DNA of 64,000 nt, taken from assembly GCA_035772405.1 (NCBI GenBank), contig JAYKKM010000382.1:179001-243000 (forward strand), in the 5' to 3' direction. The notes under the pieces were generated by a model. That model was not told the origin of the DNA and searched no databases. It saw nothing but the letters and a program-made list of their open reading frames with translations. Origin of the DNA: Chrysogorgia sp. JL179-B06 (taxonomy: Eukaryota; Cnidaria; Anthozoa; Scleralcyonacea; Chrysogorgiidae). Position numbers and translations under genes: made by a program. Of the stretch, positions 13,001-25,600 are shown piece by piece (position 1 is the stretch's first letter; every line of letters begins with the position of its first letter).

Positions 13001-16000
13001 CATATAGACAGATGCCCGCTATGACATCATTTCCGTCAACTTTAACAGCAAAAAAGTCTATGAAGATGAAATTTTCAGCTGACAAGATATATTACAATTT
13101 ATCTCAGGAGAATCCATAGATTACAAATATGTTAAATCCCCACAGACGATATAGGCACTTTAATCGCGTTTGAGTTATATATGATCGAAAGTCGTATCTT
13201 TCTTTATGCGCCGAAGTTTAGAGAAAGATCGCTAACCGAACTGTTCGGGATCATGAGTCACAATGCGCAAAGTGATCACAGGTTTATTGCGGTATCCTTG
13301 CGCACGCTTGCAGCGTGCGGGGCCCAGAAAGCGCAGGGCCCGCGGCATGTGCCGCCTGTCATAGAGTTAATCCGGCCCTGATTGTGTGTAGATGTTTCCT
13401 AATGATTGATTTTCCACATGTTTCAAATGATTGATTTTCCTGAACATAGTGATGATTATTTTCCTTTTTCTAACAATTACAACATTAAGAGTACAGTGAT
13501 CTTTTAGTGTATCAAAATTCTGGGGAACGAAAAGAAAGATAAACCCACACTTTCACGAAATCACTTGAAAAAGTTACAAATAGTCTTTAGTGTCGATGCC
13601 CGAGTCAGATCACAGAGCCTTAGCCAAACTCAAGGTTTTTATTTCAAGCACATAACATCTTGTTGATATATAATGTTCTCTCACATGCATCTCATCACTA
13701 TCAAATATTCAATAAAAACACCTCAATCACAGTTTCCAACACACTCCGCCATGTTCTTTCAGTAATGAAATACATGTAAATGAAATTGTGGTTACAAAAA
13801 TGTATGTACTATCATAACAGAACAAAGAAATTTAAAGTTTGTTAAGTTATTAATTGTTTCTCAGTTCTGGAAGTCTTCAGCGATTTCTTGGATGCATTGC
13901 CGAAGATATTCTCTGCGTCAAGTTTTAGTTGATGGGCTTCTGACACTGTGGTCGTCGACATAAAGACTGCGAAGGATCTCTGCAACGGTCACTGAAAGTC
14001 GGTCGCACCAACTCTTCAGATATCGCTTGATGACTCCCTCCAGCAGAATAGGGGAAGAGGCCAGCCCAAACAGTACACAGGTGAATCTCAGACTTTGGAC
14101 TTCGGACGAGTTCACGTCGCACGATCTTTCTGTAATACCTGTAATACCGCACGATATTTCTGTAGATCTTTCAATACGATCTTTCTGTATATATCCCCCG
14201 CTAGGGCGATCATGTGGAATCGGGCTAAGACGTCCCACAACTTGTTCTGATGAACCAGTCTTGGATTCATGCAGTCGTTGAGAGACGGTTCCCATTCGCT
14301 GCTCGGGCGAAACAGGCGTATACCACCCGTATAATCTGGTGCTCTCGGCCCGTTCCTTGATCCCGGATCGGTGTGGCATGCAGAATTCTCTTCCAACAGC
14401 TTATTGTGGCGCAAGTTCAACCACCACCAGCTTGCAGGACAGCTTGCTCTCGCAGGTGAAACATAGCTTCTTTCCATAAGAATATGATCCTTGCGCTCGG
14501 TTGGGGAAGACACTTAATTATCGCAGTTGTACGGCCGATGTTCGCTGCTATCACAATAAACACGCTTGGTTGGTTCGTGGGAACACTTCGCAACGTCGCT
14601 GATTTTACTAAGAAACTGAATGTTCATAACTTTCATGCACCGCACGATCCTATGATAAACACCGCTGGTCATACGTACTAGGTGTTCCAAAAATCATCGT
14701 GAAATTTTGGCATACACAGCACACAGGAAACCCGACACAGGAAGATTAGCGTTGCTGCTTAGCAGCAATAATATTTTTAGCAGGGTAAACACTTCTTAAA
14801 CCTGTTAATAAAACTGCTATTAATGTACAGGCGAGGCTCTTTTACAGTAAATTTTGAAGCCGTAACTACAGTATGAAACCACTGCGAGGTATAATCTCGT
14901 CAACATTGTGGTATTTCTTGTCTTTCAAATTTTTCTTCAAATTTGTTTTGTTTAGCTTTCATGAAAAAAAGTCCCAGGTTCATAATGCTTTGTGTGGTAA
15001 GTATTTTCAATTCTGTTATCTTATTAAAGAAAGTATCTTAATTCGAGTATTATTGTAGCTAAGTTCAAAGTTCAAAGTTATCCAATGAAAATACTCGAAA
15101 CGTTGCACGTGGATACCACCAAACTAAAGAACATGGTTCAAGTTAAATGTTGTCACCATAGTAACAGCATCCAAACCTCTCCGTTCCCATACAGAAGTCT
15201 TCATTTCCCGCCATTGCAACCAACGTTTTCGATTTCAAAGTTGAGTATTACATTGGAAAAGTTATTCAAAAAGTTATTGAGAACTGCCAATGAGTGAAAA
15301 TAAATTATTTTGTTTTAGACACTAGGAGGCATTGAAACTAATCTGTTACTATGGTGATAACATAACTTGAACCATGTTTCTTTAGTATACATGCACGTGC
15401 AAAGTTTCAAGTGATTTGATTGGATAAGTTTGAAGATATACACGAATTTTAGAATTGCCACAATGTTGTTTGCCTACTTTGACGTCAACCTCGTTCCCAG
15501 GGCCTTATCTCCGCTCCCCCCGGTGGCTGGCGGGGAGCGGATGTAAGGCCTTGGGAACGAAGTTGCTTTGACGTCATCATATGTCATTAATATATCACAT
15601 TCAACTGAATACCTCGAGGACGAAAATAGATATCGACGAACTGCCAACGCCATTCTTCATCATTTGAAGTGTCCTTTCAAACAATACATTATCATTTTGG
15701 GGGTTATAGTGGCACTTTAAAGTGCATATATCACGAACACCATTTTTTTTCTAAAAATCAACCGTAATGAGACGATTCGAATGATATATAATCATACTTG
15801 CACCAAATAAAAAATTTCAGAGATATTTTGCATCAAAAAGCCGAAAAATAAATATGGCCGGGAAAAAAAAGTCTGAGTTCTAATAAGGCTTGTGACGTCA
15901 AATCGGGAACGGAAGTGTTTTTGACTGGTGTTATTTTACTTGTTTTTATCGAAGCAAGTGTTCACAAGTGTAGAAAAATGCCTTCGCGATGCGTTGTATT

Positions 16001-19000
16001 CGGGTGTTCAAACACTCCAGACCTTGAAGAAGGTATAGCACTACACAGGTTACCTTATGCTGACGATCTTAGACCAGTAGCAGTAGAAAGACGCCGGCAT
16101 TGGATAAAGTTTGTGAAGCGCAAACGCGTAAAGTGGGAGCCTTCTAACAGCAGTTGCGTGTGTTCGAAGCAGGACATGAAAAAACTATCCCGTGGCTTAA
16201 AAAAGACGATATAGGCGTAATTGCGTATCCATCCGTATGCGATGAGGAAGATGAAGAACTTTCGGGCAGAGCGATACGACGCAAGGTGAGAAAATATCAT
16301 GCATATTAAACCACTATTATTACCTTACTGCGTAAAAATTGACTATGTAACAATAAACATACATCCACTGAAAGCAGCCTGGTGTATATAATTTATAACA
16401 TTGTTACAGTATATGTTCTTTTAATTTTAGAATCTACTCTATATGAAAAAGTAAAGAAGACTTTGACTAACAAAAGATTAGTGAATGGAATCAAGAAGGC
16501 ATCTCCCTTGAACCAAACAAGCATCCTTGAGGGATTTCATTCCGTTTTAAATAATTTTTCCCCAAAGATGCTTGCTTACTCATACACTCATTGGAATGTA
16601 TGTCAGGTAATGAATTATAGATCTTTTCTTGAATTTGTTCACTACAGTGTTATTGTGTTATGATATTGTGTCATGCTGTCTGTACGTAATGATAAAATAA
16701 TTTGCAACAAATAAAGAAATATGTTTTGTGATTCATATATTTTTCAGACATACATGTATACTAGCTGTTATACATTTTAATGACAATATTAACCGAGGTC
16801 AAAAAAATTCATTGGATGGCTCAGAACAGGTGTCTGTGATTTATCCCAAATTTGAGAATGGGGAAGCCACTGTCAGAAGTGTGAAAGTTAAACTAAATTT
16901 TGGTAAGTAAAAATAGTCTCATTAACAAATATTATTTTACGCATTAAAATCATTTTGATTGCCAAAAAAGAGTATTAATAGGGTTGTAAATGACCTCTGC
17001 ATCAACAATATTTACAAATATGCCTAATATTTGAAAAAAACAACACTTATCAAGGGAATTCTTATGAATTGATACGTGTAAAATCATTATGTATTATAAC
17101 ATTTGATAATTGTAGTGTTTTATTTGTTGTATTTGGTATTTTATTGATTTTAAGGTTACATTCAAGACATTTATTTGACATTCCTTGATGCTCAGAAGAA
17201 AAACCTTCTGGAAAATGAGGCCAAAATATTAAAAGAGATGACACCTGAACCCATGCCATGAACACCATGTTAACCAAACAACCAAAGGATGAAGCAATTA
17301 AAAAAAGAAAAGAAAGAAAACTCATGGTTGTGGAAGAGGTTCCCCAACAACACCTGGTAAAGTTTCTAATAGTTTCTATTTCAAAATCAGTTAATTTCTT
17401 TTAATAATATCACCCCCCAAAAAGTAGTCCCAAGCAAAACTACTTAAATTACATTAAAAAGATAAGTTAACAAATGTAATGCCAAGTGACAAGTTTGGTA
17501 ATTACTGAAATATTTTAACAGACTTCAATCTTTTTGTCATTTTAAAGTATCTCAAGTTCAAGACAATGACATACCACAAAGAACAAAAGCAAAGCCTCAC
17601 TGTACAGTGTGTCACAATCCAATGAAGGGGCACAAATATATACTAAATTGTCCAAGGAACAACAAAAACAACTAATTGAATGTAATATTTAACCAATGTT
17701 ATTTAATAGATAATTAGAGGCCAGTTCAGTGTTATTAAATACATTGCAGTCAGTTATTTGTAGCCCGAAGCTGAATGCAATATATTTAATGTCGTCTGGC
17801 CGAAGTGATTATCTGTTATAATTACTAACCCATGTCAAATCCCATAGTTCACTACTTCACTTTCTGCATTATATCACGATTTCATCCACCATTCTCTGAC
17901 ACCTATTTAATAGATAATTTGACTGAGGCCAACAGCATTATTAAATGTATTGCAGTAAGCAATAAACCGTCCCCATTTTCCTGAGATATTTTGAATAATA
18001 ACCGCCATTGGACTAAAATCGTTGATATAATGCAGACAGAGAACAATGGGATTTGATATGGGTTAGTAATCATATATAATTATTCTGTTTATTCATCATC
18101 TTCAAAACCTTTAAACTCATCCCCATTTGTTATGAACGTTGTTCGAATTGCATAATAGACACATGCTGGCAATGGAATTCTCACTTTACCCAAAGTTCCA
18201 TAAACAAGTTGTGTAAACTCTCTGTATGCTATTGATCTTAAGAACCTAAAAACGTTTGTAAGTTTGTGTTACAGAACTATTATTAAATATTAAAGTGCAA
18301 GCAAGGGACCAACATGGTTTCTCAAAGTTCAGGAATCAGGATTTGAGTGAAAAACATTGATTCAATACTTTATAATAATAAATTATCTTTCTACTTACGC
18401 CTCCTCTGAACCACTTTGGCGATATCTTCGACGATCTTTCGTCTTGTATTTCGAGGCTGATGGTCTTAACGACCATTTTTCTAAACGATTTACACGAAAT
18501 TCTGGATGATGTGTTATACACGAAGGAGGAGTTTCGACATCTTGGAGAACTTCGTCAGATTGCAATGCTTCAATGCATTTTTCAATGTCTTGACAGCACT
18601 GAGCTTCGTATACGTTCTGTAGCATACTTGCAGCATACTTAGGTTACAATTTTTACATTTACACCTAAAATAAAACAGGAAATAACACAATCATTTACAT
18701 GACAGGTCAGAATATATAAGAGGTGAAGGTGTAGAATTGTACAGAGAATCGGCTGAAACACGAAAAAACTTACCAAAGTGTTACAGAAACTTTCCCGTCT
18801 AACCTTTCCTGGAGTGCATCAACACGAATAGCCTCAAGCTCTTGTTTGTTTTTATAATTTTGAACCAAGGCACGACAGCAGAGTTTTCCCCACGTGTGTT
18901 GTCTGAAGGTGAGTCTTCTTCTTCGATTTCTTGCTCGTAATCGTACATTTGGCTCACGTCCGAATTCTCAGATGTTGAACTATCGGATCCAGAAGTAGAC

Positions 19001-22000
19001 ATTGCCCCAAAACACAGAATTTTGCACAGCCTTTCTCAAAGGAAAACAATAAGAATTTGTGCGACAAAATTACTTCCGTTCCCGATTTGACGTCACAAGC
19101 TTTATTCGAACTCAGACTCTTTTTTCCCGGCCATATATTCAAAAACAGTATTTTTGGCATGTTCGGTGCAAAATATCCCTGAAATTTTTTATTTGGTGCA
19201 AGTATGATTATATATCATTCGAATCGTCTCATTACGATTGATTTTTAGAAAAAAAATGGTGTTCGTGATATATGCACTTTAAACAATAGCTATTGCCTGA
19301 AAAACTGAAATTTCTATTTTCAAATCTACTTTCTTGTTTTAAAGACTCTGTGGATACTCCAACGGCGTTACTTCACATGCAAGCGTTGGTTAAACAAACT
19401 AATATTTATGTCGCCTTGAAGAAACAGGCAAACCAATCATCCAACCACAAGCTCCTGGAGAATATTGCAAAGTACATAACTGATATGCTACGGGTATGTC
19501 TTTATAAGTAGTTGAACCTTTGTGCATTAAACAACGTTAAAGGGGAACTGTATACCCCAAAAATATATTACTTTGATGATGACGTTATCTATTAACAAGA
19601 GCAAATAAGCTTCTGGTAATAAACCACCATCATCGCGATTCAATGGGGCGTGGGCGCTATTGATCAGCCGCGGATTAGTGGTAATAATTTTGGAATTTTC
19701 CCACGCAATCTCATGGTAGGTTACGCACGCGCGCTTCGACAAAGCCGAATTTTCCTTTTTTGAAAAGAAAACAGCCTTTTGGTGAAAACGCGTATGAAAC
19801 TTATTGAAGTGTCGAAACGTTGGGTCATGGACAGTCAGTTTGGAAACGTTTAATGTGTTTTATCATTAAAATAATACTTTTCTTTCCTTGTATCGATCGA
19901 CACTTGATGATTTTTTTTAAATTTTCGTTCGAAGTGCTCTTTCACTGATGGTAGTGCCATGTGTTTGCCAACGTGTTCCACTATAGTTGAGCAGGATATG
20001 AAACTATAGCCTGGTTTCCGTGTAGCCTTTCGTATCGCACATTGTGCGTTCGAAGACAACATGCGATATATATAATAAGATATATATATAACTGATATTA
20101 TAAAAACATGTTTTGCCGACTAACTTTTTGATGACTCCCCCTTGCACCTTGTATTATTTCTGGGTAATTTTCGAAAGCACCCCCTCAACCTACTGTTGAA
20201 AAATCATGACCCTCCTCAAAATCACCACAGTGCTCCCCCCTCTAGATAAATTCTGAACCCTCCCTAATCTGATTGATTTAGATTTTTGGCGCCAACGAAG
20301 GTCAACAGTCTATTGGGTTCCAGACCTCTAGTTCCTCGGTCTCTCATAATCACGAAGACATTGCGTTGCCTTACGTGGAGCTTCTTGCTGACTTCCGAGA
20401 GCAAGTTAGAAATATTGCCAGGCAAGAAAAAGTTGGCAAAATACTAAACCTTTGTGATGATTTAAGAGACGAAGGTTTACCTAACCTCGGAGTCAGGTTA
20501 GAAGATCAAGAGGGTGAGTAGAATGTATAAATAACCAAGATCTTTATAATCTACAGGGAAGCTTCACCATATGCACTTATATATGTATTTCATATAAGGT
20601 CATATAGGAAGATCATGGGAAGAGCAAATACATTGCCCTGATGAGTACAGTTTGGATACCCCATTTAACGGTTAGCCGATGGGGCCTGCTGGATCGGCCC
20701 ACTCCGGCACCCTGCGGTGAAATTCATTCTTTTTGGTCATCATCGTTCGCAGCTGAATTCTGTCCAGTCCATTTTCCCACTTTGTGCCAGCGACCTTTCA
20801 TGTTTTTTCTTTGGTCTTAGCGAAAAGCATCTGCTTCTGTGGCATGTAATTCTCCATTCTAACCACGTGACCCAGTCGTTTGAGCGTCTGTGCTCAGTCA
20901 AACGTGTCCAAGCGACCAGCTTTTGTGATCATATATACATCGTTAATATACACAATCGATACATGGACGATCGTCAAGCTTGTATCCTCAGAAAAATGGA
21001 CAGGAATCGAACCTGCAACCTTCTGATTGCCGGTGAGACGCTCTAACCATTGAGCCACCGAGACTCAGATGGAGAGCGAAGGTTACAATTATTTCGATTG
21101 ATATATGTACTGCCTATGCGGCAGTCACTATACAGCTTGGATGTGTTAATATATACAATGTTGTAGTGAATGCGAGAGAACTCTGAGTAGACAGACGATA
21201 CGTAGACGATCATCAAGCTCGTATCCTCAGAAAAATGATTCTGAGTCTCGGTGGCTCAATGGTTAGAGCGTCTCACCGGCAATCAGAAGGTTACAGGTTC
21301 GATTCCTGTCCGGGACTCAGAATCATTTTTCTGAGGATACGAGCTTGACGATCGTCCATGTATCGTCTGTCTACTCCAAACTCTCCCACATTCACTACAG
21401 CAATGTATATATTAATACAATATACACAATGTTGTAGTGAATGTGGGAGAGCTCTGAGTAGACAGACGATACGTGTTACAGGTTCGATTCCTGTACGGGG
21501 CTCAGAGTCATTTTTCTGAGGATATGAGCTTGACGATCGTCCACGTATCGTCTTTGGTAAAATTTTGATCGTAGTGGCACTTTAACAACATTTCCTTGTC
21601 ACCGGGCCATTTTAAACTTCTTTTTTTTTTGCCTAAGTCGATGTTTTTTTCTTAACTTGTTACAGAAAACCAATCATCTGTTATAAAATTTGTTGATCGA
21701 GACACGCTTTTAAAAGAAAAACAGCAACAACTTGAGGTAACTTATGCCATGTTTTTTGAATATTTTGAAATTATCAATGCGCTTATGCTCCTGAAACCTC
21801 AGAGCAGTTCTAAGTAGAGGTAAAATGAGTACGTGTTGTCGCTCATTTACTTCCGGTTATGCTGAGCACACCAGTTTCTAGTTTAACACTTGAAAATTAT
21901 TTTTTTAGGAAATAGAAACGAAGAAACGAGAAAAAGAAGAAGCTAAGATGAAACAAGAAAAAGAAAAGGTTTGTGTTTGTTTGAAAATAGCGACCTTAAA

Positions 22001-22621
22001 GGCGCAGAACAGCGAAACACTTGATATAATTAACCTCTGATTAGAGATTAATTATAGACAGACAGACGGACGGACGGACGGACGGACGGACGGACGGACG
22101 GACGGACGGACGGATTGATTGATTGAAATAACATTAGTTTTATCAATAATAGTAACAGTTAAATCAGTAATACCCCCATGGTCTTCGCTAAAAAAATGAT
22201 CATACAGATGTTCGCCAGGAATGTTCCTTTGTCCCTTGCCATATCTACAAAGACTGCTTTTGTGGTTGTTAAATCTCTTACGAAACGTTGTAATGGTACT
22301 GCCAACATACTGTTTATTACATTTAGTACACGATATCAAGTACACGACACCGGAAGAGTCGCAATCAAAGGAATGATTAATTACAACACGTGAGGGCTTC
22401 TGGACATATAAATTGGATTGTTTTATTCCCAAAGGACTTAATCAACGTGATTTCTTTTAATTTTAATTTTTATCTGTCTCCTTCTTATTTTAAATTCTAA
22501 TTTATTCATATTTGTAAATATTTAAATAGCTGGTGCGCTTTCCTCTGGTTATTGAACCTGAAGAAGGGGCAGTGCCCCGAAACGTTGTTCATTAAAGATT
22601 TTTAAACGTTCCTTTTGAAGA

Positions 22622-22655
<34 letters not shown>

Positions 22656-25600
22656 CAAAATTATTTTTTGAAATTTTAAAATTATTAAAAAATACAATCA
22701 AAACTAAGTAAATCATTGATTAAAGCTGGTACAGATAACAGTTGAATCAAATCTTTTTTGAACCATTTCAATGATGGTTGCTCTTTTACTTCATCCGGTA
22801 ATGAATTCCACAGTTTTGCACCAGTAAAGGCAAAACTTGAATTATAATCGGTTCTATTTTTCGGCAGTTCAAAATTTAGCTTAGATTGACGAAGATTATA
22901 ATCGTTTAAGCTACTACTAAATGTGAACATTTCTGATGAAAAAACTGGTGCAAGGCCATGCACTATTTTCTACATCATAATAGCTTTTTGTTTTAGTCTC
23001 GTTTCTTTAATACTCATACATTCTAATTCAGTCAAAATTAGCGAAGCTGATTTTGATAAAGGAGCACCCGTACCTGTAATTATGCGAGCTGCCCTATCTT
23101 GAAGTACTTGCAGTTGTTTTTACAGACAGACGGACGGACGGACCGACGGACGGTTGTATGGAGCTGAATGTTGGAGTTTGACCGAGCATCTCCTTTGAAA
23201 ACTTAGAAATTTCCACCATAGGTGTCTGAGAGCGATGTGTCGAGTAAATAGAAGACATACTCGTGAGCACAGAATCTAGACTGGTATTTTGTTGAAGAGA
23301 CTTTCATTGAAATCAATCGACACACACATCTGCAAACAACAACTGCGTTGGGCTGGCCATTTTGTCCGAATGCCTTCGTCACGGCTACCAAGGAAGATGT
23401 TATCTTCGTGGATACGATCAAAGAGACCCAGACGGGCACCTCAATATACGTATGGTCGCTCTCTTTACAAAACTCTGAAGAAAGCAAACATAGAAATCGA
23501 CAAATGGCTCTCGACAAAGCAAAGTGGAGGGACATGACTAAAGACTTGAATTTATAACTTGTTTTTATATGCGCTGTGATCTTTGTAGAACCTAGCTCTG
23601 CAAAGCCTATTCCCTTGCTTGTGAAGGTATATGTCTGTCTGTCTGTCTGTCTGTCAAGTACATATATGAAAACATTTGCCAGAAAGCATTCGTCCAAACA
23701 CAAACGACCGCACATTGTACACGACCGGACATTGTACCACCCCGTCAAAGGGGGCGAGAGGATTAACAATGGTATATACAGGCAACAGTTTGTTGTAATA
23801 CCAAATATATAATAGCCAATCAGAAGCGGCGTTATATTAAATCTACAGTATGTTACGACAGCCAATCAGAAGCGGATTGATATATTAAATCTATGTTACT
23901 ACAGCCAATCAGAAGCGGTGTTATACCAAATATATGTTATGAGAGCAAATCAGCACGGCGTTATATCTATGTCATAATAAAATGTTCTCATTATAAACCA
24001 TCCTCGTTATTTTTATCTATTTTAGGCTGCGAAAATGGCCAAAGCTCAAGTACCTCCATCAGAGATTTTTAAAAATGAAACTGATAAATATTCAGCATTT
24101 GACGAGCAGGTAGCTTCTGTGTTATACATTGATTTTGTACTTCGTGTTTTTATGAGTGAGATTGACAACTTGAATAGTTACCACTTTATTATTATACTAG
24201 TTGTGTGTATTTCTTGCTATAGGTTATTATTTATTTGATATCTAATGAAAAATCGGGGCGTGGTTGGAAAAAATCTTAATATGCACTATATGTACAGCAG
24301 TTCATGTTGTGACGTCAAAACACCACCTCGAATTGTTCGACTTTAAACTAAAATAAGGTTAGAGTTTGTATTAGGGTGACGGTTAGTCTTAGGATCAGGT
24401 TTGACTTTGGGTTAGTTTTATACCTAGAAAGTAACCAAATAGTGTTAGCCTGCGAACCAGGCGTTTAGGGGTTGTGGGCCGAGCACTGGGTCGAGGGTGG
24501 ATGTGACGCCTGCACGAAAGACTCATGTTTTTGGATTTCTACGTCCACCAGAAGACGCTAAATTCTGATTGGCTAACTCAACTCATTAGTATTCAGGTGT
24601 TTCCTGTCAGGAAATAAACATTTAAAAATGGCGACTTTAGAAAACCAGTGTTGGTAGATTATTTTCTTTCGAATGCTTTAACCGACCTTCAGTTCGTTGC
24701 TGGTCGTAGCTTTAAATTAAAACAGGAACAAAAAGTTGCAACGAGGGAGCTGCTGGCAGGAAACGATGTTTTGATGGTATTACGAACGGGATTTGGCAAG
24801 AGTTTGATCATGGATTTAGTAGATTTACCAGACGTTCGTGCGAGCGCGTGATTATCAGTCGGCAGGGGAAGTAGCTATTATTGTGATTTCTATCTTGTCT
24901 ATGTCTTCAGGTGTTTCAACAGTGCTCTCTGGGCCTTCGGAGAATTCCTTCGACGTTTCAGAACAAAGAGACTTACGGCTATAGACGTATATAAGTGATG
25001 GTTTCTACGTTGTCTTGCCTATGAAATTTCTTGACCAAATACCATTCTGGAGTTACGGTGTTCGGTAGTCAGATGTCGCTTCATTTTATCAGGGCTATTG
25101 ATGTTATCGGTTGCAAGTGGAACATTGCTGTCTCCTTCTTTCGCATGTGTTAATACTGATTTAATAAAGTTATAAAGTTCAAAAGCATTTCTTATTTTTT
25201 TCTGCCGCAAGACCTACTAACCCGCTGGGAGAAAGTTTCACTGCGTAGTAATGCAAAGCCGATTGATTCACAAGCCTCAGCCAGAATCAACTCTGTGCTT
25301 CAATGTCTACACGATTGCTTGAATAAATTTTCAAAATAAATCTTGTTTCTACCAGATGCAGTCAAGCTTTTTACGGAGTTTCAGACATGGATATTTCACG
25401 ATTCTGCCCCAAGTGAAATGTTTTAATCATTGAGGAAAGCCCTCTAGTCGCTGATTAGTTGTTTTTGACAGTTCTTCATGTGGGCGGAAATACAAAAACA
25501 TGGGTCTTTCTGGCAGGCGTTACCTCCCCCTCCGCACTTCGCCTTTCCGCATTCCACCTCCACCTAACGCCGCCACGCAGGCTAAATAGTGTTGAAATTT

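Larger units (their letters stand above)
15721..19278. mobile_element. Kolobok-type DNA transposon (TTAA target, THAP gene plus P2X7-tail gene)
   Basis: A 3.56-kb element with about 200-bp terminal inverted repeats (15721-15916 and about 19072-19278) that begin AGTGCATATATCACG. It is flanked by the target duplication TTAA at 15717-15720 and 19279-19282. Inside are two multi-exon genes in convergent orientation. The + strand gene starts with a THAP zinc finger. The - strand gene ends with a P2X7-type cytoplasmic domain. TTAA duplication plus a THAP-containing transposase is the known hallmark of the Kolobok superfamily. Both genes carry frameshifts, so this copy is probably dead. It sits in the CARS1 intron just before the exon at 19345. 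Confidence 0.85.
24447..25583 (+). mobile_element. TIR element with RecQ-like helicase fragment, copy 1
   Basis: Ends AGCCTGCG / CGCAGGCT with related inner repeats (GACGCCTGCACGAAAGACTC against the complement of GAGGTAACGCCTGCC...). It is flanked by an apparent 10-bp target duplication AAATAGTGTT (24437-24446 and 25584-25593). Two convergent coding remnants lie inside. A second, oppositely oriented copy is at 36625-37640. Confidence 0.7.

Noticed and set aside
15085..15297. 70-codon open frame
   Set aside because: Lies across the left arm and centre of a foldback with no known motif.
21245..21316. Functional tRNA-Ala(GGC)
   Set aside because: C at position 33, mismatched anticodon stem and location inside foldback arms argue for a tRNA-derived repeat.
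23203..23865. 220-codon - strand open frame
   Set aside because: Antisense to the + strand LINE tail and the TGTC repeat; shows no coherent domain.
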